Shown: one piece after another, positions 37,870 through 46,158 of the stretch
Layout: the number at the start of each line of letters is the position of its first letter
Position numbering within the stretch: the first letter of the stretch is position 1
Source: Pseudomonas sp. JUb42
Lineage (GTDB): Bacteria > Pseudomonadota > Gammaproteobacteria > Pseudomonadales > Pseudomonadaceae
DNA: 64,000 nt
Assembly: GCF_024807945.1 (NCBI RefSeq)
Contig: NZ_JANUFD010000006.1
Span: 186,001 to 250,000, forward strand
Reading direction: 5' to 3'
Position numbers and translations under genes: made by a program
The notes under the pieces: generated by a model
Database searches by the model: none
What the model saw: only the letters and a program-made list of their open reading frames with translations
Told to the model about the DNA's origin: nothing

Positions 37870-38124
37870 AGGTGTAGCGTACGCTGGCATTCATGAGATT
37901 TTCTCATCACTACGCACAATTAAATAGTTTGTGAATCCCTGGCATCTATATAACTATCTGCTCCAGCGCTGCCCAACAATCAATTAATAATAAAAGCGTA
38001 TAACCCAGATGACCGACCTGTCTCGTAACGACCTCCTTCCAGCACCACGACTGCCAATCTATAACTAACGACATGCCTGTTTGCACAGACATGACTCAAT
38101 TAATCAAATTGACAGAGTGCCATT

Positions 38125-38973
38125 ATGTGGATCACTGACGATAAACTTCCGCTGGGCGCTTATATCGCTCACTATGTAGAATGGTTGACGCAACACGGCG
38201 CGAAGCTGTTCGATTTTATCTCCTTCGCACTTTCTGCCGCCATGACCGCCTTTTCTTCCGCCTTGCTCTGGTTCAATCCATTTATATTGATCCTGCTGTT
38301 TGCCGGGTTCGCCTGGTGGGTGCAGCGCAAGTTATCCCTGGCCATATTCGTCGCTCTTTCATTTCTATTGATCCTTAACCTGGGTTATTGGCAGGAGACC
38401 ATGGAGACCCTGGCTCAGGTCAGTTTCGCCACCCTGGTCTGTGTCATCGTCGGCGTACCGGTGGGCATCCTCGCTGCCCATAAGCCGACCTTCTATACCG
38501 TGATTCGCCCGGTGCTCGACCTGATGCAGACGATCCCCACCTTCGTCTACCTGATCCCGACTCTGACCCTGTTCGGCCTGGGTGTGGTGCCAGGGCTGAT
38601 TTCCACCGTGGTGTTCGCCATCGCCGCGCCGATCCGCCTGACCTACCTGGGCATCCGTGATGTGCCCGAGGAGCTGCTGGATGCCGGCAAGGCCTTCGGC
38701 TGCTCGCCGGCGCAGTTGCTGGTGCGCATCGAACTGCCCCATGCCATGCCCAGCATCGCCGCTGGGGTGACCCAGTGCATCATGCTGTCGTTGTCCATGG
38801 TGGTCATCGCTGCACTGGTCGGCGCCGACGGCCTCGGCAAACCGGTGGTCAACGCGCTGAATACCGCCGATATCGCCCTGGGCTTCGAGGCCGGCATGGC
38901 TATTGTGCTGCTGGCGATCATGCTCGACCGCATCTGCAAACAACGCGACCGTACCCTGGGAGGTGACGCATGA
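38125..38973 (+). CDS. Betaine-type ABC transporter permease (ProW/OpuAB-like)
   Basis: A 282-residue inner-membrane permease with about six or seven helices. Landmarks include VLDLMQTIPTFVYLIPTLTL and the coupling loop RDVPEELLDAGKAFGCSPAQLL, which are typical of ProW, CbcW and related glycine-betaine/choline permeases. It works with the ATPase encoded next (stop and start overlap, ATGA). No binding protein is fused or adjacent; the orphan one at 28.9-29.8 kb is the likely partner. Confidence 0.92.
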   Translation: MWITDDKLPLGAYIAHYVEWLTQHGAKLFDFISFALSAAMTAFSSALLWFNPFILILLFAGFAWWVQRKLSLAIFVALSFLLILNLGYWQETMETLAQVSFATLVCVIVGVPVGILAAHKPTFYTVIRPVLDLMQTIPTFVYLIPTLTLFGLGVVPGLISTVVFAIAAPIRLTYLGIRDVPEELLDAGKAFGCSPAQLLVRIELPHAMPSIAAGVTQCIMLSLSMVVIAALVGADGLGKPVVNALNTADIALGFEAGMAIVLLAIMLDRICKQRDRTLGGDA

Positions 38974-40217
38974 GCATCATTCGTTTCGAAGACGTCGACG
39001 TCATCTTCTCCGACCGCCCCAAACCTGCCCTCGCGCTGCTCGACCAAGGCCTGTCACGCCCCGAAATTCTCAAACAGACCGGCCTGATCGTCGGCGTGGA
39101 AAAAGCCAGCCTGGAAATCAACAAGGGCGAAATCTGTGTGCTGATGGGCCTGTCCGGCTCGGGTAAATCCAGCCTGCTGCGCTGCATCAACGGCTTGAAC
39201 AGCGTCAGTCGCGGCAAGCTGTTCGTCGAGCATGAAGGGGCACAGATCGATATCGCCCACTGCTCTGGCGCCGAACTGAAACGGATGCGCACCCAGCGCA
39301 TAGCCATGGTGTTCCAGAAGTTCGCCCTGATGCCCTGGCTGACGGTCAGCGAAAACATCAGCTTCGGCCTGGAAATGCAAGGTCGAGCGCCCGAAGAGCG
39401 GCGTAAGCGGGTCGATGAGAAACTCGAACTGGTGGGCCTCACCGCCTGGCGCAACAAGCGCCCGGACGAGCTGTCCGGCGGCATGCAACAACGGGTCGGC
39501 CTGGCGCGGGCGCTGGCCATGGACGCCGATATCCTGCTGATGGACGAACCCTTCTCCGCCCTCGACCCGCTGATCCGCCAGGGTCTACAGGACGAACTGC
39601 TGGACCTGCAGAAAAAGCTGCACAAGACCATCGTCTTCGTCAGCCATGACCTGGACGAAGCGCTCAAGCTGGGCACCCGCATCGCGATCATGAAAGACGG
39701 CAAGATCATCCAGTACAGCAAACCCGAGGAGATTGTGCTGAACCCGGCGGATGACTACGTACGGGCCTTCGTCGCCCATACCAATCCGCTGAATGTGCTG
39801 CGCGCCAGCAGCCTGATGACCGCATTGCAGGATTGCCAGGCCAGTGTTGGCGAGTATTGCCTGGATGCCGGGCAGGACCTGTGGCTGACCGTGGATCCGT
39901 CGCGGCGTCTGGTCAGCACCCGCAAAGGCACGGTGCCCTGTGAGGTGCAGGTCTGGAGCGGCAGCCAGGCCACCGCCACCCTCGCCCGCCTGCCAACGCT
40001 GGTCGCCGCCGATACCAGCATGCGTGATGCCCTGAATATCCGCTATGAAACCGGGCATTCGCTGATTGTGCAGAACAGCGACAAGGGCATTGTCGGCGTG
40101 CTTGGCGACGCTGAGCTGTATCGGGCTTTGCTGGGCAAGAACCTTGCGCCGCCAGCGCCGGTGGTCAGTACTGCGCCTGACCGCCAAGGCGGGTTGAAAT
40201 CAACACAGATCGCCTGA
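38970..40217 (+). CDS. Betaine-type ABC transporter ATP-binding protein (ProV/OpuAA-like)
   Basis: A 415-residue ATPase: Walker A GLSGSGKSSL, signature ELSGGMQQRVGLARALA, Walker B ILLMDEPFSALDP. A C-terminal extension from about 280 is CBS-like but only loosely conserved; in ProV/OpuAA the CBS pair senses ionic strength. The N-terminal part before Walker A (GLSRPEILKQTG) matches the choline/betaine subfamily ChoV/CbcV. GGAGGTGA lies about three bases before the ATG, which overlaps the permease stop. Confidence 0.92.
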   Translation: MSIIRFEDVDVIFSDRPKPALALLDQGLSRPEILKQTGLIVGVEKASLEINKGEICVLMGLSGSGKSSLLRCINGLNSVSRGKLFVEHEGAQIDIAHCSGAELKRMRTQRIAMVFQKFALMPWLTVSENISFGLEMQGRAPEERRKRVDEKLELVGLTAWRNKRPDELSGGMQQRVGLARALAMDADILLMDEPFSALDPLIRQGLQDELLDLQKKLHKTIVFVSHDLDEALKLGTRIAIMKDGKIIQYSKPEEIVLNPADDYVRAFVAHTNPLNVLRASSLMTALQDCQASVGEYCLDAGQDLWLTVDPSRRLVSTRKGTVPCEVQVWSGSQATATLARLPTLVAADTSMRDALNIRYETGHSLIVQNSDKGIVGVLGDAELYRALLGKNLAPPAPVVSTAPDRQGGLKSTQIA

Positions 40218-40231
40218 GCGGCAATGAGACC

Positions 40232-40322
40232 TGTGGGATCGGCTTCAGCCGGGAAGGCGTCATTCCTGCTTAGGAAATGTATCGGCTGTACCAGCGCTTT
40301 CCCGGCTAAAGCCGGTCCCACA
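40232..40322. repeat. Second-class palindromic repeat, paired arms
   Basis: TGTGGGATCGGCTTCAGCCGG starting at 40232 is opposed by CCGGCTAAAGCCGGTCCCACA ending at 40322. This is a full inverted pair of the CGGCTTTAGCCGG class, just downstream of the ATPase gene. Confidence 0.75.
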
Positions 40323-40386
40323 TGAGTGATGTGTTTGCTGTGCGATAGCGCAGAAAAATTCAATTGATTACCGGGAAATAGACACC

Positions 40387-41310
40387 ATGCCCGACGATAA
40401 AAAGGTCAAGGGCTACCGCCGGTTGATCCCTTCCATGACCGCCCTGCTGGAATTCGAGGCAGTCGCGCGGCTGAGCAGCTTTACCCTGGCCGCCCAGGAA
40501 CTGGGGGTCACTCAGGCAGCGGTGAGCAAGCAGATCAAATACCTGGAGGAAACCCTCGGCACGCGGCTGTTCCATCGCCTGCACCGGGCCATCCAGCTGA
40601 CGGGCGAAGGTTATGTGCTGTATTCAGTGGTGTCCGAATCCATGCAGCGTATGGCCAGTGTCTTCGACAAGATCACCGAAGGTATTACCGAACAGAAGAT
40701 GGTACTCGCCAGTACGTCGGCATTTTCACAACTGCGTATATTGCCGCAACTCAGTACCTTGCGCTTGCAACAACCGGAACTGCAACTTCGCCTGATCACC
40801 CAACAATTGACCCCGGACTTGCGCGGCGATGATATCGACCTGGCCGTGCGTTTTGGTAATGGCAGGTGGGATGACGGTACGGCGATTCACTTATTCGATG
40901 AAGAAGTCTTTCCGGTGTGTTCACCGGGATGGCTGGCCAGCCATTGCGCTCCGGCATCGCCGGAAGATTTCCTGCATGTGGAGCTGATTGATTCCGACAC
41001 CACCCTGGAAGGCTGGATGACCTGGAACAGCTGGTTCAAGGAACTGGGCACGAGTCGGCCGAAACTCAAGTACAGCCTGCGCTGCAGTGCCTATACCGAC
41101 ACCATTCAGGCCGCCCTGCAAGGCCATGGCATTGCCCTGGGCTGGGGCCGCCTGCTGGAGCCCATGCTTGCCAGCGGTCAGCTGGTGCGCCTGACCTCAC
41201 TGGTGGTCAGGCCCCGGGACGCCTACTACGTGGTGGTGCCCAACGGTCGTACGCCGACGCCACTGATGCTGTCGTTGATTGACTGGCTGCGTGGCGACGC
41301 GCCAACTTGA
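40387..41310 (+). CDS. LysR-family regulator (GcvA type), upstream of the Rieske oxygenase
   Basis: A 307-residue LysR regulator with helix-turn-helix SSFTLAAQELGVTQAAVSKQ and the sensor motif EVFPVCSPGWLASH. It is distinct from the LysR at 36870. The gene lies between the transporter and the oxygenase on the same strand. A 21-bp palindrome just after its stop, before the oxygenase gene, is a good target. It may thus activate the oxygenase in the presence of the substrate. Confidence 0.9.
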   Translation: MPDDKKVKGYRRLIPSMTALLEFEAVARLSSFTLAAQELGVTQAAVSKQIKYLEETLGTRLFHRLHRAIQLTGEGYVLYSVVSESMQRMASVFDKITEGITEQKMVLASTSAFSQLRILPQLSTLRLQQPELQLRLITQQLTPDLRGDDIDLAVRFGNGRWDDGTAIHLFDEEVFPVCSPGWLASHCAPASPEDFLHVELIDSDTTLEGWMTWNSWFKELGTSRPKLKYSLRCSAYTDTIQAALQGHGIALGWGRLLEPMLASGQLVRLTSLVVRPRDAYYVVVPNGRTPTPLMLSLIDWLRGDAPT

Positions 41311-41336
41311 AATCATGAGAAGTTGATTGCCGAGGT

Positions 41337-41357
41337 CGCATAACTTCAAGTTATGCG
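41337..41357. promoter_or_regulatory. 21-bp palindrome upstream of the Rieske oxygenase, LysR-box candidate
   Basis: CGCATAACTT, a central C, then AAGTTATGCG form a perfect palindrome. It contains T-N11-A (TAACTTCAAGTTA), the core pattern of LysR sites. It lies 92 bases before the oxygenase start and 27 bases after the LysR stop. No T-run follows, so it does not read as a terminator. Confidence 0.65.
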
Positions 41358-41448
41358 AGGTTAAGAATAAGGCGCATTGACGATATTTAGCGCTGTACCA
41401 ATACTTGCACCATTATCCACTTATTATTAGATCGAGCCTGAGACTTCC

Positions 41449-42705
41449 ATGAATATTATCGCCGTTAAATCCCATCGTGAACTTGTCCAGGCTCGAACTC
41501 CAGGGCATGGCATGCCCGGCGACTTGTTTGGTCGCGAAGATATCTTTGCCAACGATGTCGATATTTTCTTTACCAAACACTGGATCCTGGTCGGCGTGAC
41601 GGCGGATATTGCGGAACCGGGCGATGTATCGACCATCGATATCGGCAAGTCGTCGATCATGCTGGTACGGGACGACGATGAGCAGGTGCAGGCTTTTCGC
41701 AACGTCTGCCGTCATCGCGGCGCGCGCCTTAAACCCGCCGGCAAGTCCACCGTGGGCATGCTGGTCTGCCCTTACCACCAGTGGACCTACGACCTGGACG
41801 GCAGCCTCAAGCATGCGGCGCACATGGGCAAGGACTTCGATGCCACCTGCCGCAGCCTGATTCCCGTGCACACCAAGGTGGTCGGCGCGCATATCTTCGT
41901 CTGCCTGGCGGACGAAGCACCGGCGGATATCTCGCTGCTGGAGCAGACCATGACCCCGCGCTTCGCCCAGTACGACCTGAGCCGCGCCAAGATCGCTCAT
42001 GAGTCGGAAATCATCGAGAACGGCAACTGGAAACTGGTCATCGAGAACAACCGCGAATGCTATCACTGCGCCGGGACCCACCCGGAACTGACCGCGTCCT
42101 TCCTGCCGGAAGACTTCGGCTTCTGCACCGATGGCCTGAGCGAAGAGTCCCTGCTGGCCCTGGATGAATATCACCAGCGCAACGCCGCGACCAAACAGAA
42201 CTGGGAAGACGACGGCTTCATCTGTGATGCCATCGAACACTTGGGCGAAGACGCCGTGACCCAGTTCCGCTCCCAGCGCCTGGTGATCGCCGGTAATGGC
42301 GAGTCCCAGACCCTCGACACTCGCGTTGCCTGCACCCGTCTGTTCGCCGACCTGACTCGCCGCGATCTGGGCGACATGCACCTGTGGACTCACAACTCCT
42401 GGACCCATGTGATGAGCGATCACGCGGTGATTTCCTACATCATTCCGCTGGCCGCCGACAAAACGCTGGTCCGCACCAAATGGCTGGTGCATGCCGATGC
42501 GGTCGAGGGCGTGGACTACAACCGCGACGCCCTGACCGAGGTGTGGAACGCTACCAACCTGCAGGACGCCGACCTGGTCGCCATCACCCACAGCGGCACC
42601 CAGGATCCGGCCTACGCGCCCGGCCCGTTCTCGGCTTTTACCGAGTCCTATGTCGATCAGTTTTCCCGCTGGTACGCCGCGCGTCTCGCGGCCCATGGGG
42701 TATGA
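41449..42705 (+). CDS. Rieske non-haem iron monooxygenase, quaternary-amine demethylase type (GbcA-like)
   Basis: A 418-residue oxygenase. The Rieske centre uses Cys87 and His89 (CRHRGARL) and Cys107 and His110 (CPYHQW). The mononuclear iron site includes His206 and His211 in NNRECYHCAGTHPEL. The NWKLVIENNRECYHC stretch and LVRTKWLVHADAVEGVDY are shared with glycine-betaine demethylase GbcA and proline-betaine (stachydrine) demethylases rather than ring-hydroxylating enzymes. It would oxidise one N-methyl to release formaldehyde. The partner reductase is the next gene, eight bases away. The 200-residue C-terminal half differs enough from GbcA that another betaine is possible. A DgcA-like enzyme and ETF lie 6-8 kb upstream. 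Confidence 0.88.
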   Translation: MNIIAVKSHRELVQARTPGHGMPGDLFGREDIFANDVDIFFTKHWILVGVTADIAEPGDVSTIDIGKSSIMLVRDDDEQVQAFRNVCRHRGARLKPAGKSTVGMLVCPYHQWTYDLDGSLKHAAHMGKDFDATCRSLIPVHTKVVGAHIFVCLADEAPADISLLEQTMTPRFAQYDLSRAKIAHESEIIENGNWKLVIENNRECYHCAGTHPELTASFLPEDFGFCTDGLSEESLLALDEYHQRNAATKQNWEDDGFICDAIEHLGEDAVTQFRSQRLVIAGNGESQTLDTRVACTRLFADLTRRDLGDMHLWTHNSWTHVMSDHAVISYIIPLAADKTLVRTKWLVHADAVEGVDYNRDALTEVWNATNLQDADLVAITHSGTQDPAYAPGPFSAFTESYVDQFSRWYAARLAAHGV

Positions 42706-42713
42706 GGCCTGCC

Positions 42714-43841
42714 ATGACTGCCCATGAAAGAATTCTCGACCCGTGTGCGCCACGCCTCACCGATCCGGATACCTGGAGCGCCTTTGGCGCCCAATGGAAC
42801 AGCGGCGAACAGAGAAACCTGCATTGCTGCGCCGTGCTTGATGAAACCCACGACGTCAAAAGCTTCTGGTTCACCTGCCCGGACTTTCGCGCCCTGAGTT
42901 TCGAACCCGGCCAGTTCATCACTATTTCGCCGGTGATCGCCGGGCAGACGCTAGCGCGTTGCTACACGCTGTCGTCGTCGCCGACCCGGCCGTTCACCTT
43001 CTCCATCACGGTCAAGCGTGTGCCGGGCGGGCCGGTGTCGAACTGGTTGCACGATAACCTGCGTGCCGGCGATACCCTGCGCGGCAGCGGTCCGGCTGGT
43101 AGCTTTACCCCGATCGGGCATCCGGCGCGCAAGCTGCTGTACCTGTCCGCAGGCTCCGGCGTGACACCGCTGATGTCCATGACACGGGCCAGTGTCGATC
43201 TCGGTGCGGACCTGGATATCACCTTCGTGCATAGCGCCCGCACGCCGTCCGATATCATTTTCAATGCTGAACTGACCCGCATGCAGACGCTTTCTCCGGG
43301 TTTGCGAGTACTCAACCTGTGCGAAGGCCAAGGCGCACACAGCGACTGGCCACACCCTTTGGGCCGCCTCGATCTGGCCCTGCTCGCGCGCTGGGTGCCG
43401 GACTTCATGGAGCGGGAAGTATTTATCTGCGGACCAGGCGGTTATATGGCCGGGGTCAATGCGCTGCTCCAGGAAGCGGGCTTCGACTTCCAGCATTTCC
43501 ATCAGGAAAGCTTTGATATCTCCCGGCTCGACGAGGAGACCCTGGAAGAAGTGGCGCCCGTCGCCGACCAGCAGGCAGACACCTTCACCGTTACCCTGTC
43601 CCGCTCCGGCAAGAGCTTCAGCATGTCCGGGCAGCAGACCGTACTGGCGGCGGCAAAAAAGGCCGGGGCCATCGTGCCGTCGTCGTGCAGCCAGGGCGTC
43701 TGCGGCACCTGCAAGACCGCGCTGCTGCAAGGCACCGTGGATATGCAGCACAAGGGCGGCATTCGTCAGCGGGAAATCGACAAGGGCCTGCGCCTGCTGT
43801 GTTGCAGCAAGCCTACTTCGGATCTGGTGATCGACCTTTAG
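42714..43841 (+). CDS. Oxygenase reductase, ferredoxin-NADP reductase with C-terminal 2Fe-2S domain (GbcB-like)
   Basis: A 375-residue electron-transfer protein. FAD-binding region about 35-140 (ARCYTLSSSPTRPF), NAD-binding region about 145-270 (LLYLSAGSGVTPLMSM; FICGPGGYMAG), and a plant-type 2Fe-2S domain at the end (SSCSQGVCGTCKTALLQG, last Cys in LLCCSKP). This domain order is that of GbcB and is the reverse of BenC in the same window, which has the ferredoxin first. It feeds NAD(P)H electrons to the Rieske oxygenase. The ATG at 42714 has GAGG about six bases before it; longer frames run inside the oxygenase gene. Confidence 0.92.
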   Translation: MTAHERILDPCAPRLTDPDTWSAFGAQWNSGEQRNLHCCAVLDETHDVKSFWFTCPDFRALSFEPGQFITISPVIAGQTLARCYTLSSSPTRPFTFSITVKRVPGGPVSNWLHDNLRAGDTLRGSGPAGSFTPIGHPARKLLYLSAGSGVTPLMSMTRASVDLGADLDITFVHSARTPSDIIFNAELTRMQTLSPGLRVLNLCEGQGAHSDWPHPLGRLDLALLARWVPDFMEREVFICGPGGYMAGVNALLQEAGFDFQHFHQESFDISRLDEETLEEVAPVADQQADTFTVTLSRSGKSFSMSGQQTVLAAAKKAGAIVPSSCSQGVCGTCKTALLQGTVDMQHKGGIRQREIDKGLRLLCCSKPTSDLVIDL

Positions 43842-43944
43842 CCCGTTAATGTGCGGTCAGCGAACAGGAAATAGCGGCGGTCATTGAGCTACTCGAGTCG
43901 ACGTTCTAGAGTTCCGACACTTGAACAAAACGAAGGATCAGCTC

Positions 43945-44733
43945 ATGCCCACCGTCACCCTTGCCGACGGCGACCTGCATTATCAACTCGACGGCCCGGC
44001 CACTGCGCCGGTGCTGGTGCTGTCCAACTCTCTAGGCACGGACCTGCACATGTGGGACGCGCAGGTCCCGGCGCTCAGCCAGCATTTTCGCGTGCTGCGC
44101 TACGACACCCGTGGCCATGGTCGCTCCCTGGTTACTCCCGGCCCCTACAGCATCGAACAGCACGGCCGCGATGTCCTGGCCATGCTCGATGCCCTGGATC
44201 TGCAGCGCGTGCACTTCTGTGGCCTGTCCATGGGCGGGCTGATCGGCCAGTGGCTGGGTATCAATGCGCCGCAGCGCTTAGGTCGCCTGGTGGTCTGCAA
44301 TACCGCAGCAAAAATCGGCAACCCGGATATCTGGAATCCGCGCATCGAAGCGGTATTGAGCGACGGCGCAGCCGGGATGCGCGCGCTGCGTGAAGGCACC
44401 ATTACCCGTTGGTTCACCCCAGCTTTTGCCGCTTCTCATCCGGGCGAAGTGGACACCGTGGTCAGCGTGCTGCAGAACACCTCCCCCGAAGGCTACGCCG
44501 CCAGTTGCGCCGCCGTGCGTGATGCCGACTTCCGCGAGCAGATCGTCGGCATCAAGCTGCCGGTGCTGGTAGTTGCGGGCATGGCTGATCCGGTCACGAC
44601 CCCGGATGACGGGCACTTCATGCTGGAGCGGATTGCCGGGTCACGGATGGTCACCCTTGAGGCAGCGCACCTGTCGAGTGTCGAGGCGGTCGAGGTGTTT
44701 TCGCGGTCAGTATTGGACTTCCTGCACGGTTGA
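43945..44733 (+). CDS. pcaD: 3-oxoadipate enol-lactone hydrolase (PcaD/CatD)
   Basis: A 262-residue alpha/beta hydrolase that opens 3-oxoadipate enol-lactone to 3-oxoadipate, the step after muconolactone isomerase. The nucleophile is Ser95 in FCGLSMGGLIG; RYDTRGHGRS precedes it and the late Asp and His lie in VAGMADPVTTP and LEAAHLSSVE. The ATG at 43945 is chosen with AAGGATC before it. It is separate from catBCA (55.6-58.1 kb) and on the opposite strand, but with ben and cat genes it completes benzoate to 3-oxoadipate. Other family members exist; the family fit is good. Confidence 0.88.
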   Translation: MPTVTLADGDLHYQLDGPATAPVLVLSNSLGTDLHMWDAQVPALSQHFRVLRYDTRGHGRSLVTPGPYSIEQHGRDVLAMLDALDLQRVHFCGLSMGGLIGQWLGINAPQRLGRLVVCNTAAKIGNPDIWNPRIEAVLSDGAAGMRALREGTITRWFTPAFAASHPGEVDTVVSVLQNTSPEGYAASCAAVRDADFREQIVGIKLPVLVVAGMADPVTTPDDGHFMLERIAGSRMVTLEAAHLSSVEAVEVFSRSVLDFLHG

Positions 44734-44771
44734 CTGCCAAAAATCCAAAACCCGCTCAGGCACCGGACTAT

Positions 44772-44860
44772 GTGGGAGCGAATTCATTCGCGAAAGCGGT
44801 ATTACAGACGATACAAATGCCTCGGATGCACTGGCCTATTCGCGAATGAATTCGCTCCCA
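44772..44860. repeat. REPIN-type inverted repeat
   Basis: The left arm GTGGGAGCGAATTCATTCGC starts at 44772; the complement CGCGAATGAATTCGCTCCCA ends at 44860. It lies between the convergent pcaD and LysR genes. Confidence 0.85.
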
Positions 44861-44892
44861 AGCCGAAGATGGCGCGAGATCCAGCCCATGTA

Positions 44893-45825
44893 TCACCTCG
44901 CCCAATACTCGGGATTCTCAATCACCCGCACATGCCCAGCCAACAGCAGCGGCAATTGCTCCTGCAGGAACGCCACCCAAGTCCGCACCTTGGCATCGAG
45001 AAAACGCCGTGAAGGATACAGCGCAAAGATATTGCGCTCGCGTAGCCGATAATCGGGCAGCAGACGCAGCAGTGTGCCCTCGCGCAAGGCCTGTGTGGTA
45101 CTGAAGAACGGCAGTAGGCTGATGCCCATGCCTTCCTGAGTGGCCTTGACCATGGCGTCGGCGACATTGGTGGTAAAGGCGCCGTCCGATGAGATCTCGA
45201 TCTGCTCTTCTCCCTCTTTGAACAGCCAGACATCCTCCTGAAAGTCCTGCAAATGCAGACGTCGATGCTGCAATAGCTGGCTTGGATGACCTGGCACTTC
45301 ACGGCCTGCCAGGTAGCCGGGTGCCGCGCAGGGCACGCTGAACAGTTGCCCGATGGTCTGGCTGACCAGTGCCGAATCAGGCAGCGAGTGGGCAATGGAA
45401 ATCACCACATCATGGCCTTCCTCCAAGGGATCGGGGTTGTGCTGGGACAGGGTCAGTTCGATGCAGACGTCCGGATAACGCTCGCTGTAGCGGGCAATCA
45501 GTGGGGTGATCAACACGCCCACGCCACTCATGCAATGCACCCGCAGACGCCCCCGCGGATTCAAATGCGAACCCCGCGCTTCGGCGGTGGCCTCACGCAC
45601 GTCTTCGAGAATCTTGCGACAGCGCAGCAAAAAACGCTCCCCCGATTCGGTCAGCCCCAGGCGTCTAGTGGTGCGTTGCAGCAGGCGGGTTTCCAGGTGC
45701 TTTTCCAGCTCAGCAATCAGCCGCGAAACCTGGGCGCCGGAAACATCCAGCGCTTGGGCAGCCGCAGCAAAACTGCCGCTGTCGACTACCTTGGTGAATA
45801 CCTGCATGCCGTTAAGTAAATCCAT
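44893..45825 (-). CDS. LysR-family regulator
   Basis: A 310-residue LysR regulator with helix-turn-helix GSFAAAAQALDVSGAQVSRL and sensor domain of the group that includes DhcR/AaeR-like repressors of unknown ligand. The ATG at 45825 gives MDLLNGMQVF, normal for this subfamily; AAGGCG lies about nine bases before it. It is divergent from a small DUF2790 gene. It may control that gene or pcaD; not decided by sequence. Confidence 0.88.
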   Translation of the reverse strand: MDLLNGMQVFTKVVDSGSFAAAAQALDVSGAQVSRLIAELEKHLETRLLQRTTRRLGLTESGERFLLRCRKILEDVREATAEARGSHLNPRGRLRVHCMSGVGVLITPLIARYSERYPDVCIELTLSQHNPDPLEEGHDVVISIAHSLPDSALVSQTIGQLFSVPCAAPGYLAGREVPGHPSQLLQHRRLHLQDFQEDVWLFKEGEEQIEISSDGAFTTNVADAMVKATQEGMGISLLPFFSTTQALREGTLLRLLPDYRLRERNIFALYPSRRFLDAKVRTWVAFLQEQLPLLLAGHVRVIENPEYWAR

Positions 45826-45935
45826 GAGAGTTGCGCCTTGATTGCTACCTGAAACGTACGAGTCCATCACCGGTTTGCGGCTTTATCCCGACTGAGGAAT
45901 CAATAAAATGGACCCTACTTACAGAGGATTTGAAT

Positions 45936-46157
45936 ATGAACAGCAAAGTTGCCGCATTCGCCTTGATCGTTCTCGCCAGCAGCAGCGTCATGGCTGCCGA
46001 AAACAGCAACGTGCCGGATATCCAGCACGTCGTTTCCACTACCGCAGTGCCCGGCAGTTGCCAGGTGGAACCGGCAACCATGGTTTATCTCGACAGCCAG
46101 GGCGTCAGCCACACCGTCACCTACCGGGTGATGGGCACCTGCCAGGGCGGCGTCTGA
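45936..46157 (+). CDS. DUF2790 small secreted protein
   Basis: A 73-residue exported protein. The signal peptide (KVAAFALIVLASSSVMA) is followed by a short mature part containing ATMVYLDSQGVSHTVTYRVMGTC, the DUF2790 pattern found in pseudomonads. Two Cys in the mature part may form a disulfide. AGAGGA precedes the ATG. The stop is one base from the stop of the convergent porin gene. No function is known. Confidence 0.82.
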   Translation: MNSKVAAFALIVLASSSVMAAENSNVPDIQHVVSTTAVPGSCQVEPATMVYLDSQGVSHTVTYRVMGTCQGGV

Positions 46158-46158
46158 G

